Shown here piece by piece: positions 12,370-23,700 of a DNA stretch of 64,000 nucleotides (positions within the stretch are counted from its first letter, which is position 1; every line of letters begins with the position of its first letter). The notes under the pieces were generated by a model. The model was not told the origin of the DNA, made no database searches, and was given only the letters and a program-made list of their open reading frames with translations. A program made the translations under genes and the position numbers. The DNA is from Lethocerus indicus (lineage: Eukaryota; Arthropoda; Insecta; Hemiptera; Belostomatidae). The DNA is taken from assembly GCA_019843655.1 (NCBI GenBank), contig JACDQD010000008.1, forward strand, positions 13,860,442 to 13,924,441. The letters are read 5' to 3'.

Positions 12370-13071
12370 TTTTTTGTCTCTTTTATTGTTACAACTGTAA
12401 AATTATACAATAAGCAACATTGATGAAATCACTAGCTACAATAGTCAACAATTAGAGGAGAAACCCACTAGTTTCCCCCCTTTTTTTATTATATTTTATT
12501 TATTTTTTTAATTTTATTTATTTATTATTATTAAACATTTTATTTAATCATTTAGGTCGCGCGGCCACTTCCTTTTCAGGCGTCTGTAAGGAACGTTTGG
12601 GATGTCGGGAGATAGTAGGGTTTGGACTAGTGGATTAGGGTGACGGTGGAGTCGTGAGTGGAAATTACTGTATCGTTGTATGGCGAGGTCGCGGACGAAC
12701 GGGACTTTAATATCTGTGTGTAGGGTAAGGTTGGAGACATAATAGGGTGCATCGGTTATTCTCCTTAATATTTTTGACTGTAAGGTTTGGATTTTGTGAA
12801 TATCTGTCGGTTTGGCCGAACCCCACAGTTCGAGTCCGTATGTCCAGATCCAGGTTTAAGTATAGTGTTGTACAATAATAATTTGTTGTTTAAGCTTAAT
12901 TTTGATCTATTGTCTAGTAATCTATGTAGTAACTTGTATCGTCTGTTAACTTCCAGTCTTTTTAGTTTTATGTATGGATTCCATATCAGTCTTTTGTCTA
13001 TATAGAGGCCCAGGTATTTTACCTTATCCGCCGTGGGTTGGGGTGTTTCGACTATATTGGGGGACAAGTGC
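12370..13071 (-). mobile_element. 5'-truncated jockey-clade LINE, copy 1
   Basis: This is the 3' end of a non-LTR retrotransposon. Its minus-strand frame begins near 13067 and contains the jockey-type C-terminal reverse transcriptase region: KYLGLYIDKRLIWNP, then NRSKLSLNNKLLLYNTILKP. A frameshift follows, after which the continuing frame carries the conserved LELWGSAKPTDIHKIQTLQS and ends ...RRLKRKWPRDLND with a stop at 12544-12546. A 3' UTR with AATAAA and a terminal A-run completes the left end. The insertion is bounded by 12-bp direct repeats (TTTTCGAACCTT). Only about 0.7 kb of an element normally several kb long is present, so it is a dead copy. Confidence 0.88.
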
Positions 13072-13083
13072 TTTTCGAACCTT
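13072..13083. repeat. Target-site duplication, right, LINE copy 1
   Basis: TTTTCGAACCTT, marking the 5' truncation point of the LINE. Confidence 0.85.
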
Positions 13084-16000
13084 AAAAAATGTTAATAATA
13101 CACACAGCGAATACAAATTAAATAGCGTATTGGACGTGAACGTTGTTGACAGTTCTATGCAGATTATTGGTATTAGCGAGCGTTTCCCCGGGGGAAATGC
13201 CACGCGGCGGGATTGAGGCGAAAAATACGCGCATGGATTGGTTTGCTGAGCTGATACAATCCATGAATAATGGAATCTGAATAATTATAAATTCATAAAC
13301 TCCTGTCCTGTATGTTTTAATTTTGTCCTCACGAACTGTCCTTTGGCGAATCGTCCGATTTGCCGCACTATTCAAAAAAAAGCGTGGGGCGTAATATTTG
13401 TATCTATTTGAAAAACTACAAATCTTCTTTAGTTTTTATAGTTGATAGTTTTATATCAACTTGGAGACGTCCACCCGAGTTTATGTCAGAACTTTTCATA
13501 ATTTACTGGGCACATGGTACTGCTGCACATTAAAGGCAGAAACTCATATCCAGTGCGGGAACGCTGTTCGTGAGGCGGAAAATTCGAAACATCAAAGAGC
13601 TACCTACACCGTACTTCAAACTAGGATGCCGTGTCGACACCCGTATGCGTAATAGGGATAACGCGGACTAAGGTGACCCACCCGAAAGTAAATGTGATGG
13701 AATATCAAGTGGGTTATAATTCGGGACAATCTAATTCTAGTATTTTTAGTAGGCAAACGTATATTAGTTATTATAACAATCATAGTTTCACCACAACTAT
13801 ATATTATCCCAGATATTAATTTATTTTTCTGCTATATACCGTAATGCAATCGACTCTAGCCAGTTGTTTTCTCAAAAGGCTAAATTTGTCATATGCTCGG
13901 TTATCGCAGTCGTTCGTATTCCTGGACAGTAATGTCCTATTCCGACAATTGTAATTATCTTGCGTTAATTTATACTTGTCAGCCATTATAATTTCTTTTA
14001 ACAGACCTGCATAAAAGCATGTATTCATCTATGTTACCTAATTATTTATAACTCATTAGTCCGCCTTGTTACTAAACAGTTTGTTATAAACTGATCACAA
14101 CTGTTACATGTTACAAATTATCTTGTTATTCATTTTAAAGTTCTTTCTCGACATCCCACATATCACATATGTTTGCGTTTAAGAGTTTTTTTTATATTAT
14201 TCATTTTTCTTTAATTGAAAATAGTTATTCTAAATTTAAAAAAAAAATTATTTTTATTTTTCAACATAATCTCCATTTAGGGAGATACACTCGGTCCGGC
14301 AACTTTATTCATCCCGTCCGAAGTGTATTTTTTCAAAGCTTGTAAAATTACTATTAAACTTATAAATTCACCTTACTTATCAAATTACCTCGTACAATAC
14401 TCTCGTTACGTGTAATGAACTATAATATAATACAGTTCTGGTTTAAGCAGATTTTATAGCAAGTGCTTGTAGGTTTATGCCTGGTTGACTTATTATGATT
14501 GTATCTAATAAAGAAAAATCAGACTGCGCTGATAATTACACGTATTGAAACGGCATTATTTTGGACATATTCGTTAATACTGTCTGTGTATTCAATTGTC
14601 GGCTGAGTACTTTTATAAACTTGTTGTCGATGCCTCAATTAGCTCCAGGGTGGTTAATTAATATTAGCGGGAGGTTTCATATAGGGGCGTGCGAATAACA
14701 AACGGAGGACGGGGCGAATTTGAAATTTGTAGGGGGCAGCGCGGGCCGCTCCCCCGCCGCATTAAAGCCGGCCACGACCCACTCATACCATCTATTAAAA
14801 TCGATCCCCCCACTAACCGCTTCTCTGTCTTCCACCGTTCAATTTAAACAATTCACACCTTCAATACCGTCCCATCACCGGGCTTCCTCAATGGACTGCG
14901 CCCAATGCGCCCGCTTTCTAAAAAACTGCTTCCCTAACTAAGGGATTATTTTTCTTCTGCCGCCTCTCGGCTATCCGTGGGCGGACCGGCGCCTGTGCCA
15001 CAATTACACCCCCTCCTACATCAACCAATAAGTAGAACAATAAGTTCTCACCGAGACCAGTGACCGAACACACGATTTATATTTTATTGTATATTTTAAT
15101 AAATAAAGATAATTATATCGATTTTAAATACCAGGAAGACTCAACTCGTCTATCCGGTCCTTAAGTAGACCGCTGACAGTAACAGTGCATATCGGATGTC
15201 CATCAGCGAGGCAGAAGGTTGAGAAATTCTACTGAAGCCGAACTACCACAGGCCGCGATATTATGCGAATTGCGGAGAAACAATCCGAGAATGGGACCAC
15301 GATTGATAATTGAATTCGCGAAATTGAATTAAATTTGAAATTACCATCGGTAAATGTATTCCGACCGAATACGCAGTTGGCCAACTCGGGTTGGTAGTTT
15401 CGAAATATTTCATTTTTGCATACGAGTCATTTAACGATTCGGTAACTCGGCGCCGCCGGGGAACAATGTTCGTCCAGAAAGTTGGCGGGACAACTGTAAT
15501 ATTTGTTTTGAAAGCGAATTCGCGCGAACGCGAGTCCAGTTAGTCAAATTGGATACGTGCGATTTCAGTTAATTCACACCCGCGGTTGAATAATTTCAAA
15601 TTGTTTCGAGCCTTTCGACAAACAAATAACTGTGACCGTACGAGCGGAAGGCATCGCTTTCTTTATGCTCATTTGAGATTAAATATAATTTCAAGCATGC
15701 TATGTTAGTTGGGCTGCGATAGAATACATCGAACGCACTCGGAATATTATCGGATTCGGAGATATTTCAATATTTAGGAAATATATGTCGTGTGTACAAG
15801 GCAGACTGCTTACCTTGACGGATGTTATATGCAATGTGATTATCTGGTACCGCATTGTAGTTTCACCGCGACAACGGCCTCAAAGTCTCCGTAGGCCGTC
15901 GTCAATCGGTGCGCTCCATTCAGCACCCTTTGAGATAGCCAGTTGTCAAACTAACTTCAAAGACCAGATTAATTCTACGAAATTATCGAGATACACCGCT

Positions 16001-16180
16001 CTCTTGGAACTTGTCAAATTTAGTCAAGGGTCAGACAGGACGCGAGACAAAGGATGCCCGCTAACCAACAGTCTCAATTTAGGATTACTCATAATTAATG
16101 GAATTAGCATATAATTAGCGATTTGTATAATTTTGTAACACACTCTGTTTCCTGAGAGCCAATAAAGAATTTATTCCACT
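13084..16180. other. Intron segment: mariner-like relic; otherwise nothing recognised
   Basis: Apart from the short transposase relic near 14.3 kb, I see no gene, RNA or clear repeat. A GC-rich patch lies at about 14720-14780. Open frames at 13.4-14.0, 14.7-14.9 and 15.8-16.1 kb match nothing I know. Confidence 0.45.
14250..14365 (-). mobile_element. Mariner-like transposase C-terminal relic
   Basis: On the minus strand the end of this segment translates to ECISLNGDYVEK and then a stop. This resembles the conserved tail of mariner-type (Mos1/SETMAR-like) transposases, where a KCI.L.GDY(F/V)E motif closes the protein. Just upstream, in another frame, is QALKKYTSDGMNK, which would correspond to the preceding (E)GM/IxKL segment. 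At least one frameshift therefore separates the two pieces. No terminal inverted repeat was identified, so the element limits are unknown. Confidence 0.5.
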
Positions 16181-16400
16181 GGAATATCGTAGATTTGTTG
16201 TGTTTCTGTCTGCTCTCGCTGGTTTGGTCTTTTGCTAGACCGGTTTCGGCACCTTGGATGTTTTTCGGGCATCCTCACTGCACTGTCACTGTCACTTGTA
16301 CTGTACAGTACAACCGGTCTAGCAAAAGACCAAACAAGCGAGAGGAGACAGAAACACCACAAATATACGGTATTCCAACCCCTCGCAGACCACAAAACAG
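16181..16400. repeat. Foldback (snapback) element, copy 1
   Basis: Two 65-bp arms, 16181-16245 and 16312-16376, are inverted complements with about 5 mismatches, separated by a 66-bp loop. The loop contains GCATCCTCACTGCACTGTCA and a palindromic GTACTGTACAGTAC. A 24-bp tail after the right arm (ending ACCACAAAACAG) is shared with a second copy at 55048-55274, so this is a dispersed family and not a local accident. The similar proteins predicted from both strands are a by-product of the inverted repeat. In this copy the tail is followed by GTAAGTT, forming a perfect splice-donor consensus. I do not know a named family for it. Confidence 0.85.
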
Positions 16401-18185
16401 GTAAGTTAAACTATTCGACTGGAACTTTATTCGGTTCGAGAGAACTGGAGAAAAAGTAGCTCTTTGGTGTAAATAAATATAAAGTTAAACAAAACACCGA
16501 CTAACCTTCGAGTGAGCAACTAAGAAGCCGAACTCTACGAAAGGAGAGACTCTCTGCTCTCTGCTGATCAGACCTATCTGGTGATAGGTTACTATTATCG
16601 AATGCGGTATAATTATCTGATACAGGTTTTTAGGAATTTTTCTTCCGTGCGCGGAGACTGTCTGAACGGTGCACAGAGAACTGGTGTCGGCTCCTAATCG
16701 GCGGCCCATACCGCAATTTTAAACGCCGGTAATGGACTGGCGATCAGAGAGTGGCGATAATACCCGGCCCACGTTTCAATCGCCGGCCCTTGCAAGGGCG
16801 CCGCCTATTAGACTGGACCCGTCTACTTAATTAATAATTGAAAAGGGTCCCCCTCCCACCCGCCACACCGACCGTCCGAGCTTTGTCCCATCAGAGCGGG
16901 CCGCCGGTTTCACTCTGTTTGAACTGTTCCTGTGGACAGGGCCCATTAATGCGGCTCCTCCCGAAGGGACCGCCTAGAAGTGGACTCCGGGACAGTTGTT
17001 CTCTTCTGAGTGCCCGCATTCAACAATAGAACCCCTCCTCACATCTTGTGCACTTCAACAAATTTTCACGATTAGCTGCTAGCATGGGGCCATATGTATG
17101 CTCTTATTTGATTTAAATGAAACACCACTATATATACGTGAAAATGTTTTAATTGTACGAGCTATTTTTTATCACGACTTCTTTTATTTGGCTATAAGGT
17201 ATTTTTTTCAGTACTCCCATAGGAATAACAAAAAGGACATTTCTATTCATAACAATTAGTAAAAATTTTCCAATTTATAAAGATGGAAGAAATGCTGTAA
17301 TATATAGCGCTATATATACGGAATGCTTCTGAGGGTGGCAAAAAGTGAAACAAAGAATCGCTCGTACAGTGTAAAACGATTTCAAAAATACCATCAAAAC
17401 AAAAGTGCCTATTCTTCCGTAGATTTGAAAATAGGTATTTTTTTTCGAATGAACCCTAGACGAAATAGTGAAACAGTAAAATCGGGTAGAGGAGGTTAGG
17501 GCTCTTAGGACGGAGCGTAGGAGAAATTATATTTCGCGACGGTCGGTTTTCAGAAATGAAATCCAGAGGGGATGTTTGTCCGGACGAGCAAACAGTGTCG
17601 GTTAAATATGCATAAGGCGCGGCGACCAAGATAGTGTTTGTTTCGGGGCGGGTGCAAAACCTATTAAATGGCCGCGACCCCTTTCTCTGTCACTGTCGGC
17701 AGGCTGGCGAGGAAACTTCGTTACATTTCGGAGCCTGGAGTCCGAACAGTTCGACGCCTATTCTATAAGCCTGTTGAATATTCAGAAATTTTTTGTTTGC
17801 CAAAACCTGATTAATACCACTTAATGCAGCGTAAGCGCGGGAAATGATTCTGGAAGTTCAGATTGATTGTTAACGGTATTCCATAGTTTAAAATAGTTGG
17901 CATTGCGTTTGAACATTTAAATACAAATATTAGAATATCTGCAAAACTGTTTCATTCAACTGCTAAATTCATATTGGAAAACATTTGTCAGACTCAACTA
18001 AAAGGATCAAAATAATCTATTGTTAAGTTAATATTATATTAGTGAACCATATAATTCGTCAATATGAAAACGCGTAATTGAATTCATGTAAACTGCATTT
18101 GTGTACTGACTGTTTTGAAATTAGCCGCCTGTTTTGTCTATAATTTAAGCCTCCGATACTGCAGGTGCACACGAACAAATGTATT

Positions 18186-18260
18186 ATACATACATATTTG
18201 CAAATTAATTTGGAAACGCAATTACGAAATTCTGTTCGGTCCCCATTCGATTATTCGAGC
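18186..18260. repeat. Dispersed repeat, copy A
   Basis: Shares ACATACATATTT, and then a core ATTACGAAATTCTGTTC followed by GTCC and TTATTCGAG, with copy B at 19306-19367. Copy A carries about 12 extra bases before the core. Confidence 0.65.
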
Positions 18261-19305
18261 GGCCGAGAGCCATTTTGTAGGGGCAAATGTTGACTTGGCC
18301 GGAGGCAATTTACCTAATAACCGCATAGCTAGATCAAACGTCACCAACAGAGAAACCCATAATTTCATTGTACCGACCACCATTATGACAAGGATTCAAA
18401 GGAACTCGGTTACGTTCATGGAAACGGTATTTACCGTTCGAGTTCTCAGACGCACAGACCATATATTGCGGCAATTGTGGCGGTTTGAGTGAATACGATT
18501 TATTAGAAAATAGAAGAATTATAATTATTAATTATGTAGATAAAAACAATGATCACTTCGGAAAAGAAGACGTGATCTGAGTCATTCGGCTTATGTGGGA
18601 TTATTTATTAAGAGAATTAACGGTTTTTATTAATCCGCGACTCGGTTGAACTCTTGCCGATTATACATCGGCGTTGTATCACCGATGGTCGAATGTCGCT
18701 TTGTTCCCTCTGAAATTGTTCAGAGTCTCAATTATGAGAGTTCTTTCATCCCTTCTCCTCCTATTACCACGGCCGTTTAACCGCCGCTTCAATTATGAAT
18801 GGACTTCAAAGGAAATTTCCAATATCGAAATTATATCTTCTGAAAGGAACTTTTTTCTACGATTTAATCAAAAGTGAGGCGACTTTTAATATCGGCCGAT
18901 TAAAAGGAAAAAAACATCCTACTTTCAGTTGAATGCCGGAAGGTTTTCTCTTATGATATTCAATGGACTGTCGGATAAATCGGAGCGTCGGTGGTTCCCT
19001 CTAAGAAAATAATTTTCGCAAAGTACGTTTTCATCTGTAGTACATTACAAAACGGTCTTTTCCGGGAGGATCTCAATATGTGTATCGTACCACAATATTC
19101 GTCCGCGCCATTACGAATTTTAAGATGCCATTAACCCGTTTCTGTCGGGAGCTGAAAAGCTTATTTCCTAGGGGCCGAAGTTCCTAACCGCCCCTGGCTA
19201 TCCTTGCGCCCTTATTGCTTCGGTACATTTCACGACGAAGAAATGCCTACGGTTTTAAATAACCTTCATAAATCCGTTCGTCTTATCGTATCATATTTAT
19301 TATAT

Positions 19306-19367
19306 ATTCATACATATTTACGGAAACAATTACGAAATTCTGTTCAGTCCCTATTCGTTTATTCGAG
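19306..19367. repeat. Dispersed repeat, copy B
   Basis: Same orientation as copy A, about 1.1 kb away. About 45 bases match closely with only a few substitutions. It is followed by a short (GAT)n run. Confidence 0.65.
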
Positions 19368-20545
19368 ATTTAATGATGATGATGATTGACTGTATTTATA
19401 TAGCGCAATCGAGATTTAAATTACATTTTAAATAAAATAATTTACAGAATGGCTGGAGAGCGTCCGATCGAGAATTTTTTACTAACTAAATCTAAACTTA
19501 TTGACTCTATCTCTATTTAAACTAGAATGAATTAAATATTAATTAATTCGTTGGAGATAGTTATAATCGCCGCCCTGTCTCTGTCCAGCCCCGTGGAGGC
19601 GGAAAATGTCCCGTACGCAAACTGCCGCCCTCTTGTTTGGTCGCAGGTCGAGGTGCCATTCTTCCTGCTCCCCGATTGGCGAAGAGTTGGGGGTAATTGT
19701 GATAGGAGCGGCCAATCGGGCTCGGATTCGCTTCGGTCGGTCGGCATTAGCCCGATCGAGTCTTATGGACGGGGGCGGCGCGGCTCAATTAGACTGATTG
19801 GCTGCAGCCCGAATCACCGCCTACCGCTGCTCTATCAACACCGACCAAAACGCGTGTCCCCACTATCGAAACACAATTAACCGATAGCCGAGGGATTTGC
19901 GATAGCAACCATCCCGCCAGTAATATACTTAGTTACCCGCCGGTTGTATTGCTGCGGTCAAAACACTAACTTGTCACCAGACAAACAGTAGAAGCTTAAT
20001 TTAATCAATACCTCTTTTATTGTCACATTGTAGAATACAATAAGTATATATAACAAGTAGGGATAACAATAAATAGGGAATAATAAACCCCAATACCTTC
20101 TCCTTTTTTTTGCAAATACATTTTACAAGTCAAAACAAATCAATTTTGCTATTTCTTGGCACTAAAAATGTTCTTTACTATAACACAAAATTTCAATTGA
20201 CTAATTTCATTGCAAAATATGAACGAAGATGACGCTTGCACAAGAGGAAATGAGTTATTTGAAGTGATCGTCTCATCATTGAATAACGCCGGGTATTACT
20301 CATATCTCATTAATGTTAAATTTCCGCATCGTCCTTTTCCTCGTCTCTCAATTTATTCCGCATCTCAAATGCCTCCACACGAACACGGATCACTTTTTCC
20401 GGAACGGAAAAAAAGTGCGAAAACTACCAGTTGAACACGGCTGACAACAGTTTTCACGAATCAAATTTTTATTGTTCACCAGCAGTGAAACCGAATAGAC
20501 CGAATCCACGCACGAGCGCGAAGCAGTGAATAGCACGAACGAGGG

Positions 20546-20575
20546 TATATAAGAAGCGTCATTGTTATTTCAGTC
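20546..20575 (+). promoter_or_regulatory. Candidate core promoter (TATA plus initiator)
   Basis: TATATAAG at 20546-20553 is followed by an arthropod-type initiator TCAGTC at 20570-20575. The presumed +1 A is at 20572, 26 bases from the start of the TATA box, close to the usual spacing. It reads on the strand opposite to the host gene Ggamma30A. An ATG opening a 42-codon frame lies 75 bases downstream. The motifs could be chance in 64 kb. Confidence 0.3.
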
Positions 20576-20646
20576 TCCTTGTAGTTTTATTAGAACACCG
20601 CCTGCTCGCAACTGCCCTCCTCTGTTAATCTATTAACTCTGCTCTT

Positions 20647-20775
20647 ATGGAAGAGGACTCGGCCAACTGCCCATTCCGGTCCGACCTTGCTAATTCCCCC
20701 CGGGAATTCGTGTCCACTGAGACGTTGGAAGATCCGCTTTACGACCGGCGAACGGATTTATCGATTTGTACGTGA
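20647..20775 (+). CDS. Possible 42-residue small ORF downstream of the candidate promoter
   Basis: An ATG-initiated frame of 42 codons beginning MEEDSANCPFRSDLANSP and ending in TGA. It is acidic, has no signal peptide or membrane segment, and I do not recognise it. It is listed only because it is the first ATG after a TATA/initiator pair with plausible spacing and a leader of about 75 bases. ORFs of this length are common by chance. It could also be the first exon of a spliced transcript or no gene at all. Confidence 0.15.
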   Translation: MEEDSANCPFRSDLANSPREFVSTETLEDPLYDRRTDLSICT

Positions 20776-23700
20776 AATGGACATCGGACCGAAATTCGAA
20801 TCGCCCGGGGGTAAAGCGCGAAAATATACGAATACGTTTGCCATTTCTGCTACGTCAGATTATCTGTTTGAATTACCAAATCTTCAAATTCTGATGCGAG
20901 TAGTGTAAAACTCCAGGTTACGAAGCTATATGTCAGGATAGTAATTACAGGACAATGATATCTGATTGCGATAAATCGGTTAATAGGCCACGGCCTAGAT
21001 AAATATACCATTACCCACTTAATTGGGCCCTTAGATAGACTAGTTTCGGCTTTACCTCAGTGAGTCATGTCGGTTGCGCCGTTACTGCGGTGGCATTGTT
21101 TGGCTGCTGAGCTCGTATTCAATTTTCCTTCCGTTTTGTCATCGGGGTATTCGAATGTAACCTACAGTTTAGCTTAAATCTCTATATATAAACGTATGGA
21201 ATTATTAATTTTCTCATGACCGACAGTTGCCAAAATACGGCCTTGGATACAGTTAATTTTTCTTCATTGATATTAGTCAATTGGTGCAGACAAAAAGTTA
21301 TTTATAAATCTATATTTGTGGTTTCTTCTTCTGTCGCTTGAACATTAGATTTCTTCATCATTTTTCTCTGGGGAGGAGTTTCAGGGTGAAAACTCACTAC
21401 CTAAAATTAGACCAGGATGGTTTGAAATCGTTTATATAAGTTATTTAAATTCGATCTCTATTAAGAGAATTGTAGCCACAAAATCGGCACTGCTGAAAAT
21501 AGATCGGTGCAATAAAATAATTTGACGGAAAGTGTCGAAAGAATTTGCCCCTAGTTGTAATTTGGACAATGGACGGTGAGAGATAGGAGTAAATCGAAAT
21601 TAAATCTGAGCGTATGGAAGCTGTGTTTAGCGTCATCTCTGGCTAATGCAGTATAATCCCGGGTATTAGGCCGGCGCCCCCTCTGGACCCAAATTACAGG
21701 CCCTGGACAGCCTGCCTTCTGCATCAAACCCGGCTTGATTCATCAATCCCCTGCGCTTATATAAACGCTGGCCGGCCGTAAATTTTAATTTCGACCCCTT
21801 TTTTACCAGGTGCTCATGTTTTTCCATTATCTTCCTACAAGGGTTTTTTATCCCTCGTCCGTATGTAAGAACCAGGCGAGGGTTATGAAATAAGACTCAA
21901 ATATTAATAGAGATCATAGATGGGTTTTCGAGTATTGTCACCGACAATTAATCTAGCTCCTGAACATTCTAAATTCACAGTCTTCAGTGTAATTGATTCA
22001 TCACTCGCTTACTTGTTTGTTGGCGAATGAACAAATGCGGGCAATTTCAATATTACTTCACGTAAAATGAGACGAATTCCAATTCATCCCGATCATATAC
22101 TCGAAGGAGACATTACGTATGCGGCATATTCCAGACGGTACACATTTAATATCCCAATATTCACATACATATATATGTGTTTGTTATGTACATACGGTAT
22201 AAATACATTCCATATCGCAACACATATAATTGTTTCTGGAAGGAAAATTTGTTTCATCGACGCGTACATTGTTCATTTAAGAATCAATTCCAGAACATCT
22301 CAGCCTTCTGCGTACGGCCTCCTTTATTCGCGGGACTGTGAATGGGATACCTATAGTGGGGGGCTGGGGCGTTTGGCGGACGAAAACCAATCGAAATTTC
22401 GAACGGGTATTGAACACAGCAAACGGGAACGGGAAATCTGTGTACCGGAGGAACAATGAGGACTAGGCGAGAGGAGAAAGAGGGGGGGGGGTCGCTATCG
22501 AGGATTTGTGGAATAATGGTAGCGCCGCCTAGCAGGGAAAAGCGGCTCAATGGGGGAGCAAAGGCTTATAAACTGGGCACAGGAGAGCCGGCACTACTAT
22601 GCAATGGGAGCCCATTTAAATGGGGAGCCGGCAATGGCGAGCCTAATTTATTAGGGCGGGGTCGTGTCTCGGTCCCATCTTACACCCCAGGTCGGCGAAC
22701 CCGTCCCAGCCCTCAAACTCCCAGCACACTGCAAAACAGGTGCATCCGTCCGATAGATCCAATGCTTATTATCATAAATGAAGGCAGAGCAGCACGATTT
22801 TTTATTCCATAATCGTAGCGATTAAGCGCCGATAAGGTTAATTAAAGCCACACTTTACTAAGATCGAATTCTATGGCGCTGTTATGGACCAGAGAACCGG
22901 TCACTCACTTATACATTTATTAAATACCACTTCAATAACGCTCCGATTATACTGTATAACATAGAGGATGCGTAAACCTGAGACTCGAAACAAATTATAC
23001 ATAAAATGTTAAAAAACAATTTCAGACCTTTCGTGGTGTTTTTTTTCAGTACATCCACAGGCACTGTCGTAAATTTTATTGTATAATCTCTTTGTCTGGA
23101 CATAATAGAAAAACGAGAATAAAAACGCGGTAGAGCGCTTTATAAAGTACAGATTAAGAGAAAGAGAGTTACACAATAAGGATGATCTTCCTAGGAAGAA
23201 CAACCGTCATATTTCATACTTCGTAGAAATATGAATGGAAGGCGCGGAGGTAATACGAAAACCAGAAAACGTAACTGCCTACAAATTAAGTGTTTTCATT
23301 AACACTTAATGGCCTAACAATTATGAACTTATGGATCAAGTTCTATTGGAATTAAAACAGACTTTCAAAGAATAGTGAAATTATATTCTTCGGAAAGACA
23401 TTTGAAAATTAACTTTTTAAGACAGAATGACACCTTATACCGAAAAATGGTGTTGATATCCGAAACCTAATTATTTATTTAATGTTGTAGCCATAATGAC
23501 CGAGTAAGGTCCACCGCTGGTATAAATTTTGTTATTCCTATTAAACTGCGATTTCGGCCGTAAGACAAACTTCGACTTCAAATGTTCACATCGCTCCTGA
23601 ATATGCATGTTAGTTAGGAAACCTAACTACTTGCTGTTCGATTTCGCCGAGAATTTGAACCGAGGAATATGGAATAATACAGAATTCTGAGCCTCAACTG

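Noticed and set aside
16171..16459. Three overlapping frames with similar proteins on both strands
   Set aside because: The similarity arises because the foldback arms are inverted copies; no codon evidence of a gene.
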